Assembly (NCBI GenBank): GCA_020638655.1
Contig: JACKIC010000007.1
Span: 62,001 to 126,000 of the forward strand
Direction of reading: 5' to 3'
Source: Planctomycetota bacterium
GTDB lineage: Bacteria > Planctomycetota > UBA1135 > UBA2386
DNA: 64,000 nucleotides
The notes beneath the pieces are model-generated. The model was given only the letters and a program-made list of their open reading frames with translations, did not search any database and had not been told where the DNA came from. Position 1 is the first letter of the stretch; every line of letters starts with the position of its first letter. Made by a program: the position numbers and the translations under genes. This document shows, in pieces, positions 46,088 to 54,669 of the stretch.

Positions 46088-46537
46088 TCAGAAGCAGGTC
46101 GCGCCGGGCAGCTTCGCCGCCTGGCGGATCCAGTCGGCGACGAGTTCCTCGTCGAGCTCGTCGCCCTCGTGCACGTGCAGGTAACGCACGTCCTGCATCT
46201 TCGAGGCGACGGGCGGCGCGGGGCGCAGCGACGCGCCGCGGAAGAAGGAGACCTTCACGTAGCGCGTGATGCAGTGGAAGGACAGGAACCAGCCCTGCCC
46301 CTCGACGCCGTAGAACGGCGAGTTCCAGCGCACCGCCTTGTTCACGCCCGGCACCTCGCGCGCGACGAGCGCGTCGAGGCGCTTGCCGACGTCGCGCTTC
46401 CAGCCGGGCATCGCCGCGAGGAACGCCTGCACCGGGCCGTCGCCGTCGCCCTTGGCGACCTGCGGGTTGCCGCCGGAGAGCAGCTTGGGTGCGGCCTTGC
46501 CCGGTCGTGTTCCTCGCGGGGTCTTGCGGCTGCTCAT
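46088..46537 (-). CDS. DUF1801-family protein (YdhG-like)
   Basis: The 149-residue cytosolic protein has a DUF1801 core: VQAFLAAMPGWKRDVGKRLDALV, KAVRWNSPFYGVEGQGWFLSFHCITRYVKVSFFRG and a C-terminal helix DELVADWIRQA. DUF1801 proteins have no established biochemical role. The N-terminal 25 residues are basic and Lys/Arg-rich. The ATG at 46537 overlaps the TGA of the upstream lipoprotein gene (ATGA). It is the last gene of a leftward run starting at valS, which includes another DUF1801 gene. Confidence 0.8.
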   Translation of the reverse strand: MSSRKTPRGTRPGKAAPKLLSGGNPQVAKGDGDGPVQAFLAAMPGWKRDVGKRLDALVAREVPGVNKAVRWNSPFYGVEGQGWFLSFHCITRYVKVSFFRGASLRPAPPVASKMQDVRYLHVHEGDELDEELVADWIRQAAKLPGATCF

Positions 46538-46980
46538 GATCTGGTCGCCTTGAGCGGTGTGTGCGGCCCCATGGAGATGGGGGCGCCTTCCTTGGCGAAG
46601 CAGCACCCGATCATCGGGCCGTAGGTGTCGAAGAACTGCAGTTCATCGGTTCGCACGAGGTACACGTGGCCATCCCACCGCCGCAGGTCCAGCGTCACCG
46701 AGTAGGGGCCGGGCACGGAGGCCTGGATGCTGCTCGGCTCGAGCGGATGGGCGGCGATCGCGACGCGATCGTGCTCGATCTTCCACAGGCCGGGGATCGT
46801 GGTCACGTGTCCTGGGCCGATCGGCTCGAAGATGGTCCACGTGCAGTGTCCACGCGGCGCCAGTTCCAACCGAAGCTCATCGGTCTCGTAACGACCGAAC
46901 ACTTCATCGTCGGTGAACGGGGTGGGGTCGGATGCGCAGGCGGCGCACAGCAGCGGCAGGAGCGTGATCGGGTGGCGCAT
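46534..46980 (-). CDS. Hypothetical lipoprotein
   Basis: I do not recognise a family. The 148-residue product has a short signal peptide with lipobox LCAAC (Cys about 15), then a beta-rich domain (FGRYETDELRLELAPRGHCTWTIFEP, GLWKIEHDRVAIAA, YSVTLDLRRWDGHVYLVR) resembling small lipocalin-like or META-type envelope proteins only in secondary structure. It lies 17 nt after the serpin gene and overlaps the DUF1801 gene, so it is co-transcribed with both. Confidence 0.65.
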   Translation of the reverse strand: MRHPITLLPLLCAACASDPTPFTDDEVFGRYETDELRLELAPRGHCTWTIFEPIGPGHVTTIPGLWKIEHDRVAIAAHPLEPSSIQASVPGPYSVTLDLRRWDGHVYLVRTDELQFFDTYGPMIGCCFAKEGAPISMGPHTPLKATRS

Positions 46981-46997
46981 GGTCGGGTGTGGTGGTG

Positions 46998-48278
46998 CTA
47001 CGGCCCACGGCTCGGGTCGAAGACGCGCCCGAGGAACAGTAGCAGGCCCGTGCGCACGTCGCGCAGGGCGAAGGCGAACGGACGGTCGGCGAAGAAGGGC
47101 ACCGGCTCGGAGATCGGACCCTCGGGCCCGCCGACGCCCACGGCGCCGGTCGCGGCGGCCGCTTCGACGCCTTCGTGGTCGACCTGGATCCAGGTGCGGT
47201 GCAGCACGTCTTCGAAGCTCACCGGCATCACCGGGTCGATCCCGGTGAAGTCCGCCTCGTTCGAGAACGCCGCGCGAACGCCCAGGGCCTGCAGGCTGGC
47301 GCGCAGGCGGTGTTCACCGCGCACCGTGAAGGGTGGCATGGTGACCAGCACGCCACGTGTGGTCGCGGCGGCCCGCGGCCGATCCTGCAGCAGCGCGCGC
47401 TCGGCGACGTCCAGGGACTGCCCCGCGCGCGGCAACACGATCTCGAACTCCAGCGTCTCGCCCTTCATCGGCAGGCGCACCGCCTGCCAGGCGTCGCACT
47501 CGGCGTAGGCGAGCCAGTCCGTGCGGCGCATCATCGGCGTCTGCACGGTTCGCGTCGCCGTCACGTGGAAGGGCACCGGCTCCTGCTTGCGCTCGAACTC
47601 GTGGGCCCACCTGGCGCGCAACCAGAGCGCGCTGGTCATGAGGTGTCGGGTGCGCGCCTGCAGGGATCCCTCGGGCAACAGCTCCGTGATGTGCCCAGCG
47701 GTGGCGTCGCGGATGGTGTCGTTGATTTCGCGTCGCGCCCGCTCGGTGTCGGCGGCGAAGTCGACCTGGTGAAGCGCCGCGCCGAAGCAATCCTGCAGCG
47801 CGGTCGAGTAGGCGGACAGCAGTTCGAATCCTGGTTGGCTCCAGAAGTCGTTCTGCAGCCGCAGCTCGGGGTTGTCGCGGTTCGGTGCTTCGCCGGCGTG
47901 CGAACGCATGCCGGCTCGGGCGATGAGGCGCTCGGCTGCGGCTCCGAGCGCATCGCCGCGCAGGTCCTCGGGCAGGTGCAGCGCCTCGGCGATCTCGTCG
48001 GCCGTCGCGCCGCGGGCGCCGGGCAGCATGGCCAGCAGGGCCAGGGAGACACTGATGGGGGAGCAGACCGGCTCGCCGCGCGCGGCCAATTGATGATGCA
48101 GGTCGGCGGCGAACGCGTTGAGCGCCGATGCGAGGGCCTGCTCCGGCGGCGCTGCAGGCGTGGGGGGTGCCTGAGCCGGCAGGATCTGGAGTGTTGCCAG
48201 CCAGACGAACGCAGCGAGGTGGTGCGTGGCTGCGGTCATCAGGTTCTTCTTCCAGGCGGTGTGTTTTCGGCGGCGCAT
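46998..48278 (-). CDS. Secreted serpin (serine protease inhibitor)
   Basis: The 426-residue protein shows the serpin fold: NPVCSPISVSLALLAMLPGA-type N-terminal block, LWLRARWAHEF, MMRRTDWLAY, AVRLPMKGETLEFEIVLPR, and the C-terminal PFFADRPFAFALRDVRTGLLLFLGRV. The hinge HEGVEAAAATG before the reactive loop has the small residues of an inhibitory serpin. The loop up to DRPF is about 5 residues longer than in alpha-1-antitrypsin; the P1 residue is uncertain. MRRRKH is taken as the start because it gives a basic n-region for the signal peptide; 48302 and 48239 are alternatives. It probably blocks exogenous or own periplasmic serine proteases. Confidence 0.88.
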   Translation of the reverse strand: MRRRKHTAWKKNLMTAATHHLAAFVWLATLQILPAQAPPTPAAPPEQALASALNAFAADLHHQLAARGEPVCSPISVSLALLAMLPGARGATADEIAEALHLPEDLRGDALGAAAERLIARAGMRSHAGEAPNRDNPELRLQNDFWSQPGFELLSAYSTALQDCFGAALHQVDFAADTERARREINDTIRDATAGHITELLPEGSLQARTRHLMTSALWLRARWAHEFERKQEPVPFHVTATRTVQTPMMRRTDWLAYAECDAWQAVRLPMKGETLEFEIVLPRAGQSLDVAERALLQDRPRAAATTRGVLVTMPPFTVRGEHRLRASLQALGVRAAFSNEADFTGIDPVMPVSFEDVLHRTWIQVDHEGVEAAAATGAVGVGGPEGPISEPVPFFADRPFAFALRDVRTGLLLFLGRVFDPSRGP

Positions 48279-48303
48279 CGCGACGGGCTGCGAGCCGGGC
48301 ATG

Positions 48304-48798
48304 CTACTGCGCCTGCCGGCTGGACGGGCGCTCGTCCGCGCGCTGACTGCCGCCGTCAGGCGCCGTGTCCGCGGCTCGGACCGTGTTCGCAGGGGCCTTC
48401 ATGCCGACCCATTCGATCTGCCACGCCTCTTCGGCGGGGATCGACGGCACCGCCGCGCGCACCGCGCGTATGAGCAGACTCTGCAGGTCCAGCGAGCGGC
48501 TGAGTTCGCCCGGCGTGGGCTGCCGGTTGATCCAGACCGACCCGACCCACAGCAGGCGCCCGTCGAAGGACACGCGGGCAAGGGCGTCCCCGTCGCGCAC
48601 CAGGCAATCGCCCTCGACGACATCGGACTCTGCGGGCGAGAACCCTGGATGGTGGGTGAGCGCCGGTTCGATCCAGGAGAACGCGAAGTTGGCCGGGGTC
48701 GCGACCTGTCGCTGCACTCCGTAGGCGTATTCGCACGCCGCGAGCAGCGGCAGGGTCAACAGGGCGGCGACGCGCACGGATCGGTTCGGAGCGCTCAC
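48304..48798 (-). CDS. Hypothetical lipoprotein
   Basis: No family is recognised. The 164-residue product has a lipoprotein signal (LLTLPLLAACEY, Cys about 22), a middle domain with LVRDGDALARVSFDGRLLWVG and PGELSRSLDLQSLLIRAV, and a disordered, polar C-terminus. The GTG start overlaps the TGA of the preceding DUF1801 gene (GTGA), and its stop lies directly before a possible serpin start, so it belongs to the valS run. Confidence 0.65.
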   Translation of the reverse strand: MSAPNRSVRVAALLTLPLLAACEYAYGVQRQVATPANFAFSWIEPALTHHPGFSPAESDVVEGDCLVRDGDALARVSFDGRLLWVGSVWINRQPTPGELSRSLDLQSLLIRAVRAAVPSIPAEEAWQIEWVGMKAPANTVRAADTAPDGGSQRADERPSSRQAQ

Positions 48799-49262
48799 TT
48801 CGCCGGCTTGCGCCGCGGCTTCTTCTCCTCGCCGGACGTGCGGATGACGAGGTCGCCGCGGCCTTCTGCGGGCAGCGAAACGCTGGCCATCCCGATTGCC
48901 GCGGCGATCAGCGCCTCGACGTCCGGATCGGTCAGCCGCCTGGCGTTCTCCAGCACCAGGTAGCGGGCCTGCTTGCCCGACCCCGTCAGCAGCTTCTTGG
49001 GGTCGGGCAGCCGCGGCCCCGGGGTGAGGTAGAGCCGCATGCCGTCAGGGCGCGCCGCGGTCGCGGCGATCGCGTGAATGGCGTGCTGCGTCGGCGAGTA
49101 GGAGATGACCACGGAGGTGCCGTAGTCGTAGACCAGCTCGTTGGCGCTCGGCAGCCGCTTGCGCATCGCGGTCCGGACCGCGCGGATGCGCTTCTGTTCG
49201 GCGGGCGCGAACCGCTCGATCAGGGCGCGGAGCTGGGCCGCGGCTGTGCGCGGCGTGGTCAC
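48795..49262 (-). CDS. DUF1801-family protein (second)
   Basis: The 155-residue cytosolic protein matches DUF1801: QLRALIERFAPAEQKRIRAVRTAM, LPSANELVYDYGTSVVISYSPT, GMRLYLTPGPRLPDPKKLL, then a basic tail (EEKKPRRKPAK). Its function is unknown. The GTG start overlaps the valS stop (GTGA), indicating translational coupling. It differs clearly from the DUF1801 protein at 46088-46537, so the two are not a recent duplication. Confidence 0.8.
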   Translation of the reverse strand: MTTPRTAAAQLRALIERFAPAEQKRIRAVRTAMRKRLPSANELVYDYGTSVVISYSPTQHAIHAIAATAARPDGMRLYLTPGPRLPDPKKLLTGSGKQARYLVLENARRLTDPDVEALIAAAIGMASVSLPAEGRGDLVIRTSGEEKKPRRKPAK

Positions 49263-52200
49263 CCGAGCTCTCCGAGGCTCTGCTCGATGCCGGCGAGTTG
49301 TTGCTGCAGCGTCGTGAGGTTGTCGCGCTCCTTCTGGATCACCTCGGGCGGCGCCTTGGCGACGAAGCCCTCGTTGCCGAGCTTCTTCTCGATGCCGCCG
49401 ATGCGTGCGCGCAGCTTCTCGGCTTCCTTGTGCAGCTTGGCCCGCTCCTGCTCGAGGTCGACCACGCCCAGCAAGAACGCCTTGGCGCTGCCCTGCACGA
49501 CGATGGCGGCGTCGGGCGTGCGCTGCAGGTCCTCGCCGATGCTGACGTCGGCGAGGCCGGCCATGTTGGCGAGCAGCGGCGCGGTGGCGTGCAGCACGGC
49601 GGCGGCGTCGCCGGCGGCGGCGAAGCGCGTATCGATGCGCTCGCGCGGGGCGACCTGGTAGCGGGCGCGGGCTTCGCGGATCGCGACGCACCACTGCTGC
49701 ATGGTGGTGATCTGCGCCTCGACGGCGGGGTGTTGCCAGGCGGCGTGGGCCACGGGCCACGCCGCGTGCACGAGCAACTCGCTGTCCGCGAACGGCTGCT
49801 GCACGCCGCGCGCGGGCGCGAGCTCACGCAGCTTCGTCCACAGCGTCTCGGTCAGGAACGGCACGAACGGGTGCAGGAGACGCAGCGTCTGGTCGAGCAC
49901 CGCGGCGAGCACCTGCTTGCCGGTGGCCGCGGCGGCCGCGTCCGCGCCTTCCTTGAAGCGCGGCTTGACCATCTCGAGGTACCAGTCGCAGAGCTCGTTC
50001 CAGAAGAAGTCGCGCGCGGCGTTGATCGCCGCGGCGGGGTTGTAGGCGGTGAGCTGGCCGTGCACGGTCGCGATCGCGTTGGCGAGGCGCGACAGGATCC
50101 AGCGGTCCTCGAGCGGCAGCGTCGCGACGTCGAGCGGCGCGAACGCGGCGCCGTCGAGGTTCAAGAACGCGAAGCGAGCGGCGTTGAACAGCTTGTTGCA
50201 GAAGTTGGCGCCGACGGTGAAGCGCTCGCTGGTCGCCTTCGCCGGGGTGATGCCTTCGTTGGCGTACTGGCCGATGAGGTCCATCGGCTGCTTCGTCTCG
50301 GGGTCGAGGAACGTGCCGAGGTACGGACCCGCCTTGGCGGTCGCCAGGTCGACGAGCCGCTCGGGCTGCCCTGCGGCAGTGAACGGCGAGATCGCCTGCA
50401 CGGGCAGGCGGATGTCCTGCGTGCCGGTCTGCAGCTCGCAGACCACGTAGCGCAGCGCGTCGGCGCCGTAGCGCTCGATGATGTCGAGCGGGTCGATGCC
50501 GTTGCCCTTGCTCTTGCTCATGCGCTCGCCCTTGCCGTCGAGGATCGTCGCGTGCAGGAACACGTCGGTGAACGGCACGTCGCCGAGGTTGTAGAGCCCG
50601 GTGAGCACCATGCGCGCGACCCACAGCGTGATGATGTCGCGGCCGGTCACGAGGCAGGAGCCCGGGTAGTAGTAGCTCAGCGCGTCGGGCGAGCCGTCGC
50701 CGCCGCCGAGCGCCGGCTGGCCGGCGTCGACCTTGGCGGTGTCGGGGTTCGGCCAGCCCAGCGTGCTGTGCGGCCACAGCGCCGAGCTGAACCACGTGTC
50801 GAGCACGTCGGGGTCGAGCTCGAGCCCCGCGCTCGCGAGGATCGGACCGAGCTGCGCGTCCTGCGCGGCGTCGAGGAAGCAGATCTGCACCTCGACGGTG
50901 GTGGGGGCGTTGGGGCCCTTGAGGTGCGCGAACGCGTCCTTGGGCGACAGCCGGTTGCCGTCGGGCAGCAGCACCCACGCGGCGACGTCGGCACGCTGCA
51001 GCTGGCTGCCGAGCATCGGCTCGAGCATCAGCAGCTTCTCGACCGCCATCTCGCCGCGGAACACCGGGATGCGGTGGCCCCACCAGAGCTGTCGGCTGAT
51101 GCACCAGTCGCGCTTCTCGGCGAGCCACTGGTCGTACATCTTGCGGTAGCGGTCCTGGTCGGGATGGAAGCGCACGTGCTTGCGCGGGCTGCCGTCGGCG
51201 AGCTTGGGCAGCGCGCCGGCGGTGGCGTCGAGCGCGACCTGGGCCAGGCCCGCGGCGCGGAACTCCTTGTCGGTGCCGCGGCCCATCAGCACGCCGCCGT
51301 CGACGTCGGCCATGTGCACGAACCACTGCTTGCTCAGGTACGGCTCGACGATCGTCTTGCTGCGGTCGCTGTGGTCGACCTCCATGGTGCGGTCCTCGAT
51401 CCGGTCGACGAGGCCGAGCGCGTCGAGGTCGGCCATCACCGCGGCGCGCGCGGCGAAGCGGTCCTGGCCGCGGTACTTGCCGCCCTTGTCGCTGATCGTG
51501 CCGTCGGGCTCGAGCACGTTGACGGCGCCGATCTCGGGGTGGCGCTGCCACACCAGGTAGTCGTTGGGGTCGTGCGCCGGCGTGATCTTGACGCAGCCCG
51601 TGCCGAGCGCGGGATCGGCCCACTCGTCGAGCAGCAGCGGGATCTCGCGGTTGACGAGGGGCAGCGCGATCTTGCGGCCGGCCTTCGCCATCGCCGCGAT
51701 CTGCACCAGCGTCGGCAGCACCTCGCGCTCGCGCTGCTCGAGGCGCTCGAGCTCCTGCTGGGCCGCGGCCTTCTCCTTGGCGGGCGCCTCGGCGAGCTTC
51801 TGCCGCTGCGCGGCGAGCGCCGCGGCGAGCGCGCCGGCGGGGTCGGGGTGCACCGCCACGGCGGTGTCGCCGAGCATCGTCTCGGGCCGCGTCGTCGCCA
51901 CCAGCACGTGCGTCGGTTCGCCCGCGGCGGGCTCCTTCACGGGATAACGCAGGTAGTGGAACTTGCCCTGCACCGTCGCCTTGTAGAGCTCGTCGTCGGC
52001 GACCGCGGTCTGCAGCGCGCAGTCCCAGTTCACGAGGCGGTTGCCGCGGAAGATCAGCCCGTCCTTGAACATCGCGAAGAACGTGTGCCGCACGGCGCGC
52101 GCGCACACCTCGTCCATCGTGAAGCGCGCGCGGTCCCAGTCGCACGAGCAACCCATGCCCTGCTGCTGGCGGCGGATGCGCTGCTGACTCTGGCCGGCCC

Positions 52201-52561
52201 AGTCGTGGATGCGCTGCACCAGGCCGTCGCGGCCGACGTCGTGGCGGGTCTTGTTCTCGAGCTCCTTGAGGCGCTTCTCGACCACCGCCTGGGTGGCGAT
52301 GCCCGCGTGGTCCGTGCCGCACTGCCACAGGGTGTTGTCGCCCTGCATGCGGTGCCAGCGGATCAGCAGGTCCTGCATGACGTTGTCCATCGCGTGCCCC
52401 ATGTGCAGCGCGCCGGTGACGTTGGGCAGCGGCATCATCACGACGTAGCGCTGGTCGCGGTCGTCGGGGGCGGCGGCGAAGGCCTTGCGCTCGAGCCAAC
52501 GCGCGGTCACGGCGGGCTCGAGGGTCTGCGGCTGGTACTTGTCGGGCAGTTCGGTGCTCAT
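49259..52561 (-). CDS. valS: Valyl-tRNA synthetase
   Basis: Class I synthetase of 1100 residues charging tRNA-Val (E. coli enzyme about 950). HIGH motif as HMGH (53-56) in PNVTGALHMGHAMDN, editing domain with insertions (including a charged segment of about 40 residues, AEAPAKEKAAAQQELERLEQ region), KMSKS motif as RMSKS (about 680-684), an anticodon-binding domain with WELCDWYLEM-type core, and the C-terminal coiled coil (ERAKLHKEAEKLRARIGG) that distinguishes ValRS from LeuRS and IleRS. TAGACT ends 12 nt before the ATG. No T-box is seen. It heads the leftward gene run to 46088. Confidence 0.97.
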   Translation of the reverse strand: MSTELPDKYQPQTLEPAVTARWLERKAFAAAPDDRDQRYVVMMPLPNVTGALHMGHAMDNVMQDLLIRWHRMQGDNTLWQCGTDHAGIATQAVVEKRLKELENKTRHDVGRDGLVQRIHDWAGQSQQRIRRQQQGMGCSCDWDRARFTMDEVCARAVRHTFFAMFKDGLIFRGNRLVNWDCALQTAVADDELYKATVQGKFHYLRYPVKEPAAGEPTHVLVATTRPETMLGDTAVAVHPDPAGALAAALAAQRQKLAEAPAKEKAAAQQELERLEQREREVLPTLVQIAAMAKAGRKIALPLVNREIPLLLDEWADPALGTGCVKITPAHDPNDYLVWQRHPEIGAVNVLEPDGTISDKGGKYRGQDRFAARAAVMADLDALGLVDRIEDRTMEVDHSDRSKTIVEPYLSKQWFVHMADVDGGVLMGRGTDKEFRAAGLAQVALDATAGALPKLADGSPRKHVRFHPDQDRYRKMYDQWLAEKRDWCISRQLWWGHRIPVFRGEMAVEKLLMLEPMLGSQLQRADVAAWVLLPDGNRLSPKDAFAHLKGPNAPTTVEVQICFLDAAQDAQLGPILASAGLELDPDVLDTWFSSALWPHSTLGWPNPDTAKVDAGQPALGGGDGSPDALSYYYPGSCLVTGRDIITLWVARMVLTGLYNLGDVPFTDVFLHATILDGKGERMSKSKGNGIDPLDIIERYGADALRYVVCELQTGTQDIRLPVQAISPFTAAGQPERLVDLATAKAGPYLGTFLDPETKQPMDLIGQYANEGITPAKATSERFTVGANFCNKLFNAARFAFLNLDGAAFAPLDVATLPLEDRWILSRLANAIATVHGQLTAYNPAAAINAARDFFWNELCDWYLEMVKPRFKEGADAAAAATGKQVLAAVLDQTLRLLHPFVPFLTETLWTKLRELAPARGVQQPFADSELLVHAAWPVAHAAWQHPAVEAQITTMQQWCVAIREARARYQVAPRERIDTRFAAAGDAAAVLHATAPLLANMAGLADVSIGEDLQRTPDAAIVVQGSAKAFLLGVVDLEQERAKLHKEAEKLRARIGGIEKKLGNEGFVAKAPPEVIQKERDNLTTLQQQLAGIEQSLGELG

Positions 52562-52646
52562 CGGGGGGCGAGCAGTCTAGGAGCCTGCGCCACGGAAGCA
52601 CAGGGCGCATTGCGCCCGACACCTGCCCCTGCTCGACCCTCCGACC

Positions 52647-53975
52647 TCAGGTCAGCAGCTTCTCGACCTCTTCCTGCAGCTGGTTGCTCTGCGCCAGCAG
52701 CGTCGAGTTGCTGCTCAGGGCGCTGTCGACGGCCGCGCCCAGGTTCTCGGCGCTGGCCTGGATCGAGCGGATCGACGCTTCGGCGTGGTCGATCAGGCTC
52801 AATCCGGACCGCGCCTCCTCGTTGGCCTCCTGCGTGACCGAGGCCAGTTCGTTGGCGCGCTCCTGCACGGTGCGCGCGAACTCCTCGATCTGGCGCGCGG
52901 CCGCGCTCGACCGGCCGGACAGGTCGCGCACCTCCTCGGCGACGACCGCGAAACCCTTGCCGTGTTCGCCGGCGCGCGCGGCCTCGACCGCAGCGTTGAG
53001 CGCCAGCAGGTTGGTCTGGAACGCGATCCCCGCGATCGAGCCGGTGATCTGCGCGATCTGCTTGCCGGCCTCGACGAGGGCTTCGATCTGCTGCTGGCTG
53101 GCCTGCACCGAGGCGGCCAGGCCCTGGAAGCGCTGCATGGTGCTGGCGAGCACCTCGCTGCCCTTGTTGGCGTGCTCGTGGTTGGTCTTGCCGATGCTCT
53201 GCAAGGCGTGGGTGCTCTCGGCGCTCTGTTCGATCTGGCCGGAGATCGCGCGGAACCCCGCGACGATCGAGTGCACGCGCTGCTCGGCTTCCAGCCGCGC
53301 CTGTTCGACCTTGCTGCTCAGCTCGCGCTGCGCGGCCTCGACCTCGGCCTGCGCCTGCTCGGTCTGCACGACCTGCCCGGCGAAGCGCTGCATCTCGGTC
53401 ATCGCCAGCCGGCAGATCAGGACCAGCACGCTGACCTCGACGACCACGTAGCCGGCGTGTTCGAAGATGCGCAGCAGGTCGACGGTGTCGGTGCCGAACA
53501 CCGAGCGCGGCAGCAGCACGCCGCGGCCGACGTGGTCGGCGGCGGCCGTGACCATGCCGGTCAGCATCACGCGCCAGTCGCGGTAGGCAGCGAGGAAGGC
53601 CAGCGAGACGAACACGCTGAAGTGCACCTCGATGCGGCCGCCGGCCAGGTGGATGAACAGCGCGCTCATCGCCATCGTGCTCACCGCGGCGACGTGCCGG
53701 GTGACGCTCTCGCCGCCGCGATGGCGCGCCAGCCAGGCGAATGCCGCGGTCGAGCCGCCGCCGATCAGCAGCGCCGCGATCACGTGCACGTGCGTGGCGA
53801 CCGCGGTCCCGGCCCAGGCCGTCGGTGACCACAGCACCGCGAGCCCGATGGCGAGCGCCGTCTCGACGATCAGCAGCCAGAGCATGCCGCGGTCGACGCG
53901 GCGGGAGAACGAGAGTACGTCGCACGCCACGCGCGCGCGCACCGCGTCATCGAGATTCACAGCAGCTGGGTTCAT
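52647..53975 (-). CDS. Methyl-accepting chemotaxis protein-like receptor
   Basis: The 442-residue membrane receptor has about six predicted TM segments in the first 210 residues without a periplasmic ligand domain or HAMP, then a coiled coil and the MCP signalling tip: ITGSIAGIAFQTNLLALNAAVEAARAGEHGKGFAVVAEEVRDLSGRSS is the highly conserved hairpin. Such receptors act on CheA or related kinases; the sensed signal may be membrane or redox state. The ATG at 53975 is chosen for TGAGGA about 9 nt upstream; the ATG at 53990 is possible. The start lies inside the end of the RedB-like gene. Confidence 0.85.
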   Translation of the reverse strand: MNPAAVNLDDAVRARVACDVLSFSRRVDRGMLWLLIVETALAIGLAVLWSPTAWAGTAVATHVHVIAALLIGGGSTAAFAWLARHRGGESVTRHVAAVSTMAMSALFIHLAGGRIEVHFSVFVSLAFLAAYRDWRVMLTGMVTAAADHVGRGVLLPRSVFGTDTVDLLRIFEHAGYVVVEVSVLVLICRLAMTEMQRFAGQVVQTEQAQAEVEAAQRELSSKVEQARLEAEQRVHSIVAGFRAISGQIEQSAESTHALQSIGKTNHEHANKGSEVLASTMQRFQGLAASVQASQQQIEALVEAGKQIAQITGSIAGIAFQTNLLALNAAVEAARAGEHGKGFAVVAEEVRDLSGRSSAAARQIEEFARTVQERANELASVTQEANEEARSGLSLIDHAEASIRSIQASAENLGAAVDSALSSNSTLLAQSNQLQEEVEKLLT

Positions 53976-54576
53976 CTGAGGAATCCTCATCGGCTCGCAG
54001 GGGGCATCCGAATACAGCCCGATGCGCGGAATCCGCCGGTTGGGAGGTCAGGGATTTCCCGAAGGCGCGCGCTGCGGCGTTGTCGCCTGCGTGGCCGCGG
54101 CCGGCGGTGATTCCGCCGGAGAAGCGCAGCGCGCCGTCTGGCGCGAACACGAACACGTGCCCCGAGGTCGCGGCGCCGAGCCGGGTCGCGAGGGCGCCGT
54201 CGGGGTCGGCGAGGTGCCTGGCCTCGGGCAGCTGTTCCTGCAGGGCCTTCGCCGCCTGCGGGTCCCACTCGGCCGGCGGCGACGTCGGCGCGTAGGTGAG
54301 CACCCGCAGGTCGACCGCGGGCGCATCCGGGGCCTCGAGCACCCGCCGCAGCTCGACCAGGGTGCTCGGCAGGCACGGGCACTGCGGGTGGGCACAGAGC
54401 ACCACGAGCGGGCGTTCGGGCGACGGCTCGAGGATCGCTGCGGCCGCGGGTGGCAAGCGCTCGGCGACCGCGCCGACGGCACCGGCGGTGGTGCCGTGGT
54501 GAAGCAGCAGTGCCATGCCGCCGCCGAGCATCGATGCCCAGCAACCGAGCACGAGCGTGGTGGTGCAGAGTCGCAT
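53947..54576 (-). CDS. RedB-like thioredoxin-fold membrane protein
   Basis: The 209-residue protein has an N-terminal TM helix/signal anchor (about 5-27) and a thioredoxin-like domain opening with VVLCAHPQCPCLPSTLVEL, the Cys-Pro-Cys site of RedB-type proteins. LRVLTYAP, RHLADPDGALATRLGA and GHVFVFAPDGALRFSGGIT match the rest of the fold. The C-terminus is Cys-rich (CPLRA, SCCESR). It is probably a periplasm-facing redox protein. TAGCCT ends 4 nt before the ATG. Its 3' end overlaps the start of the chemoreceptor gene by about 29 nt, so the receptor and this redox protein are likely co-expressed. Confidence 0.75.
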   Translation of the reverse strand: MRLCTTTLVLGCWASMLGGGMALLLHHGTTAGAVGAVAERLPPAAAAILEPSPERPLVVLCAHPQCPCLPSTLVELRRVLEAPDAPAVDLRVLTYAPTSPPAEWDPQAAKALQEQLPEARHLADPDGALATRLGAATSGHVFVFAPDGALRFSGGITAGRGHAGDNAAARAFGKSLTSQPADSAHRAVFGCPLRADEDSSDEPSCCESR

Positions 54577-54669
54577 GCGCAGGCTATCGGCAACCACACC
54601 CGGTCTCGGAGAGTCACACGGCGCTGGGCCCGCGGCGCGGGCGATGCCATACTCAGGGCCGAGGAGCCC

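Noticed and set aside
49298..52837. 1179-codon open frame on the plus strand opposite valS
   Set aside because: It is antisense to a complete valyl-tRNA synthetase and its Arg/Val/His/Gly-rich translation has no domain; long antisense frames are expected at 70% GC.
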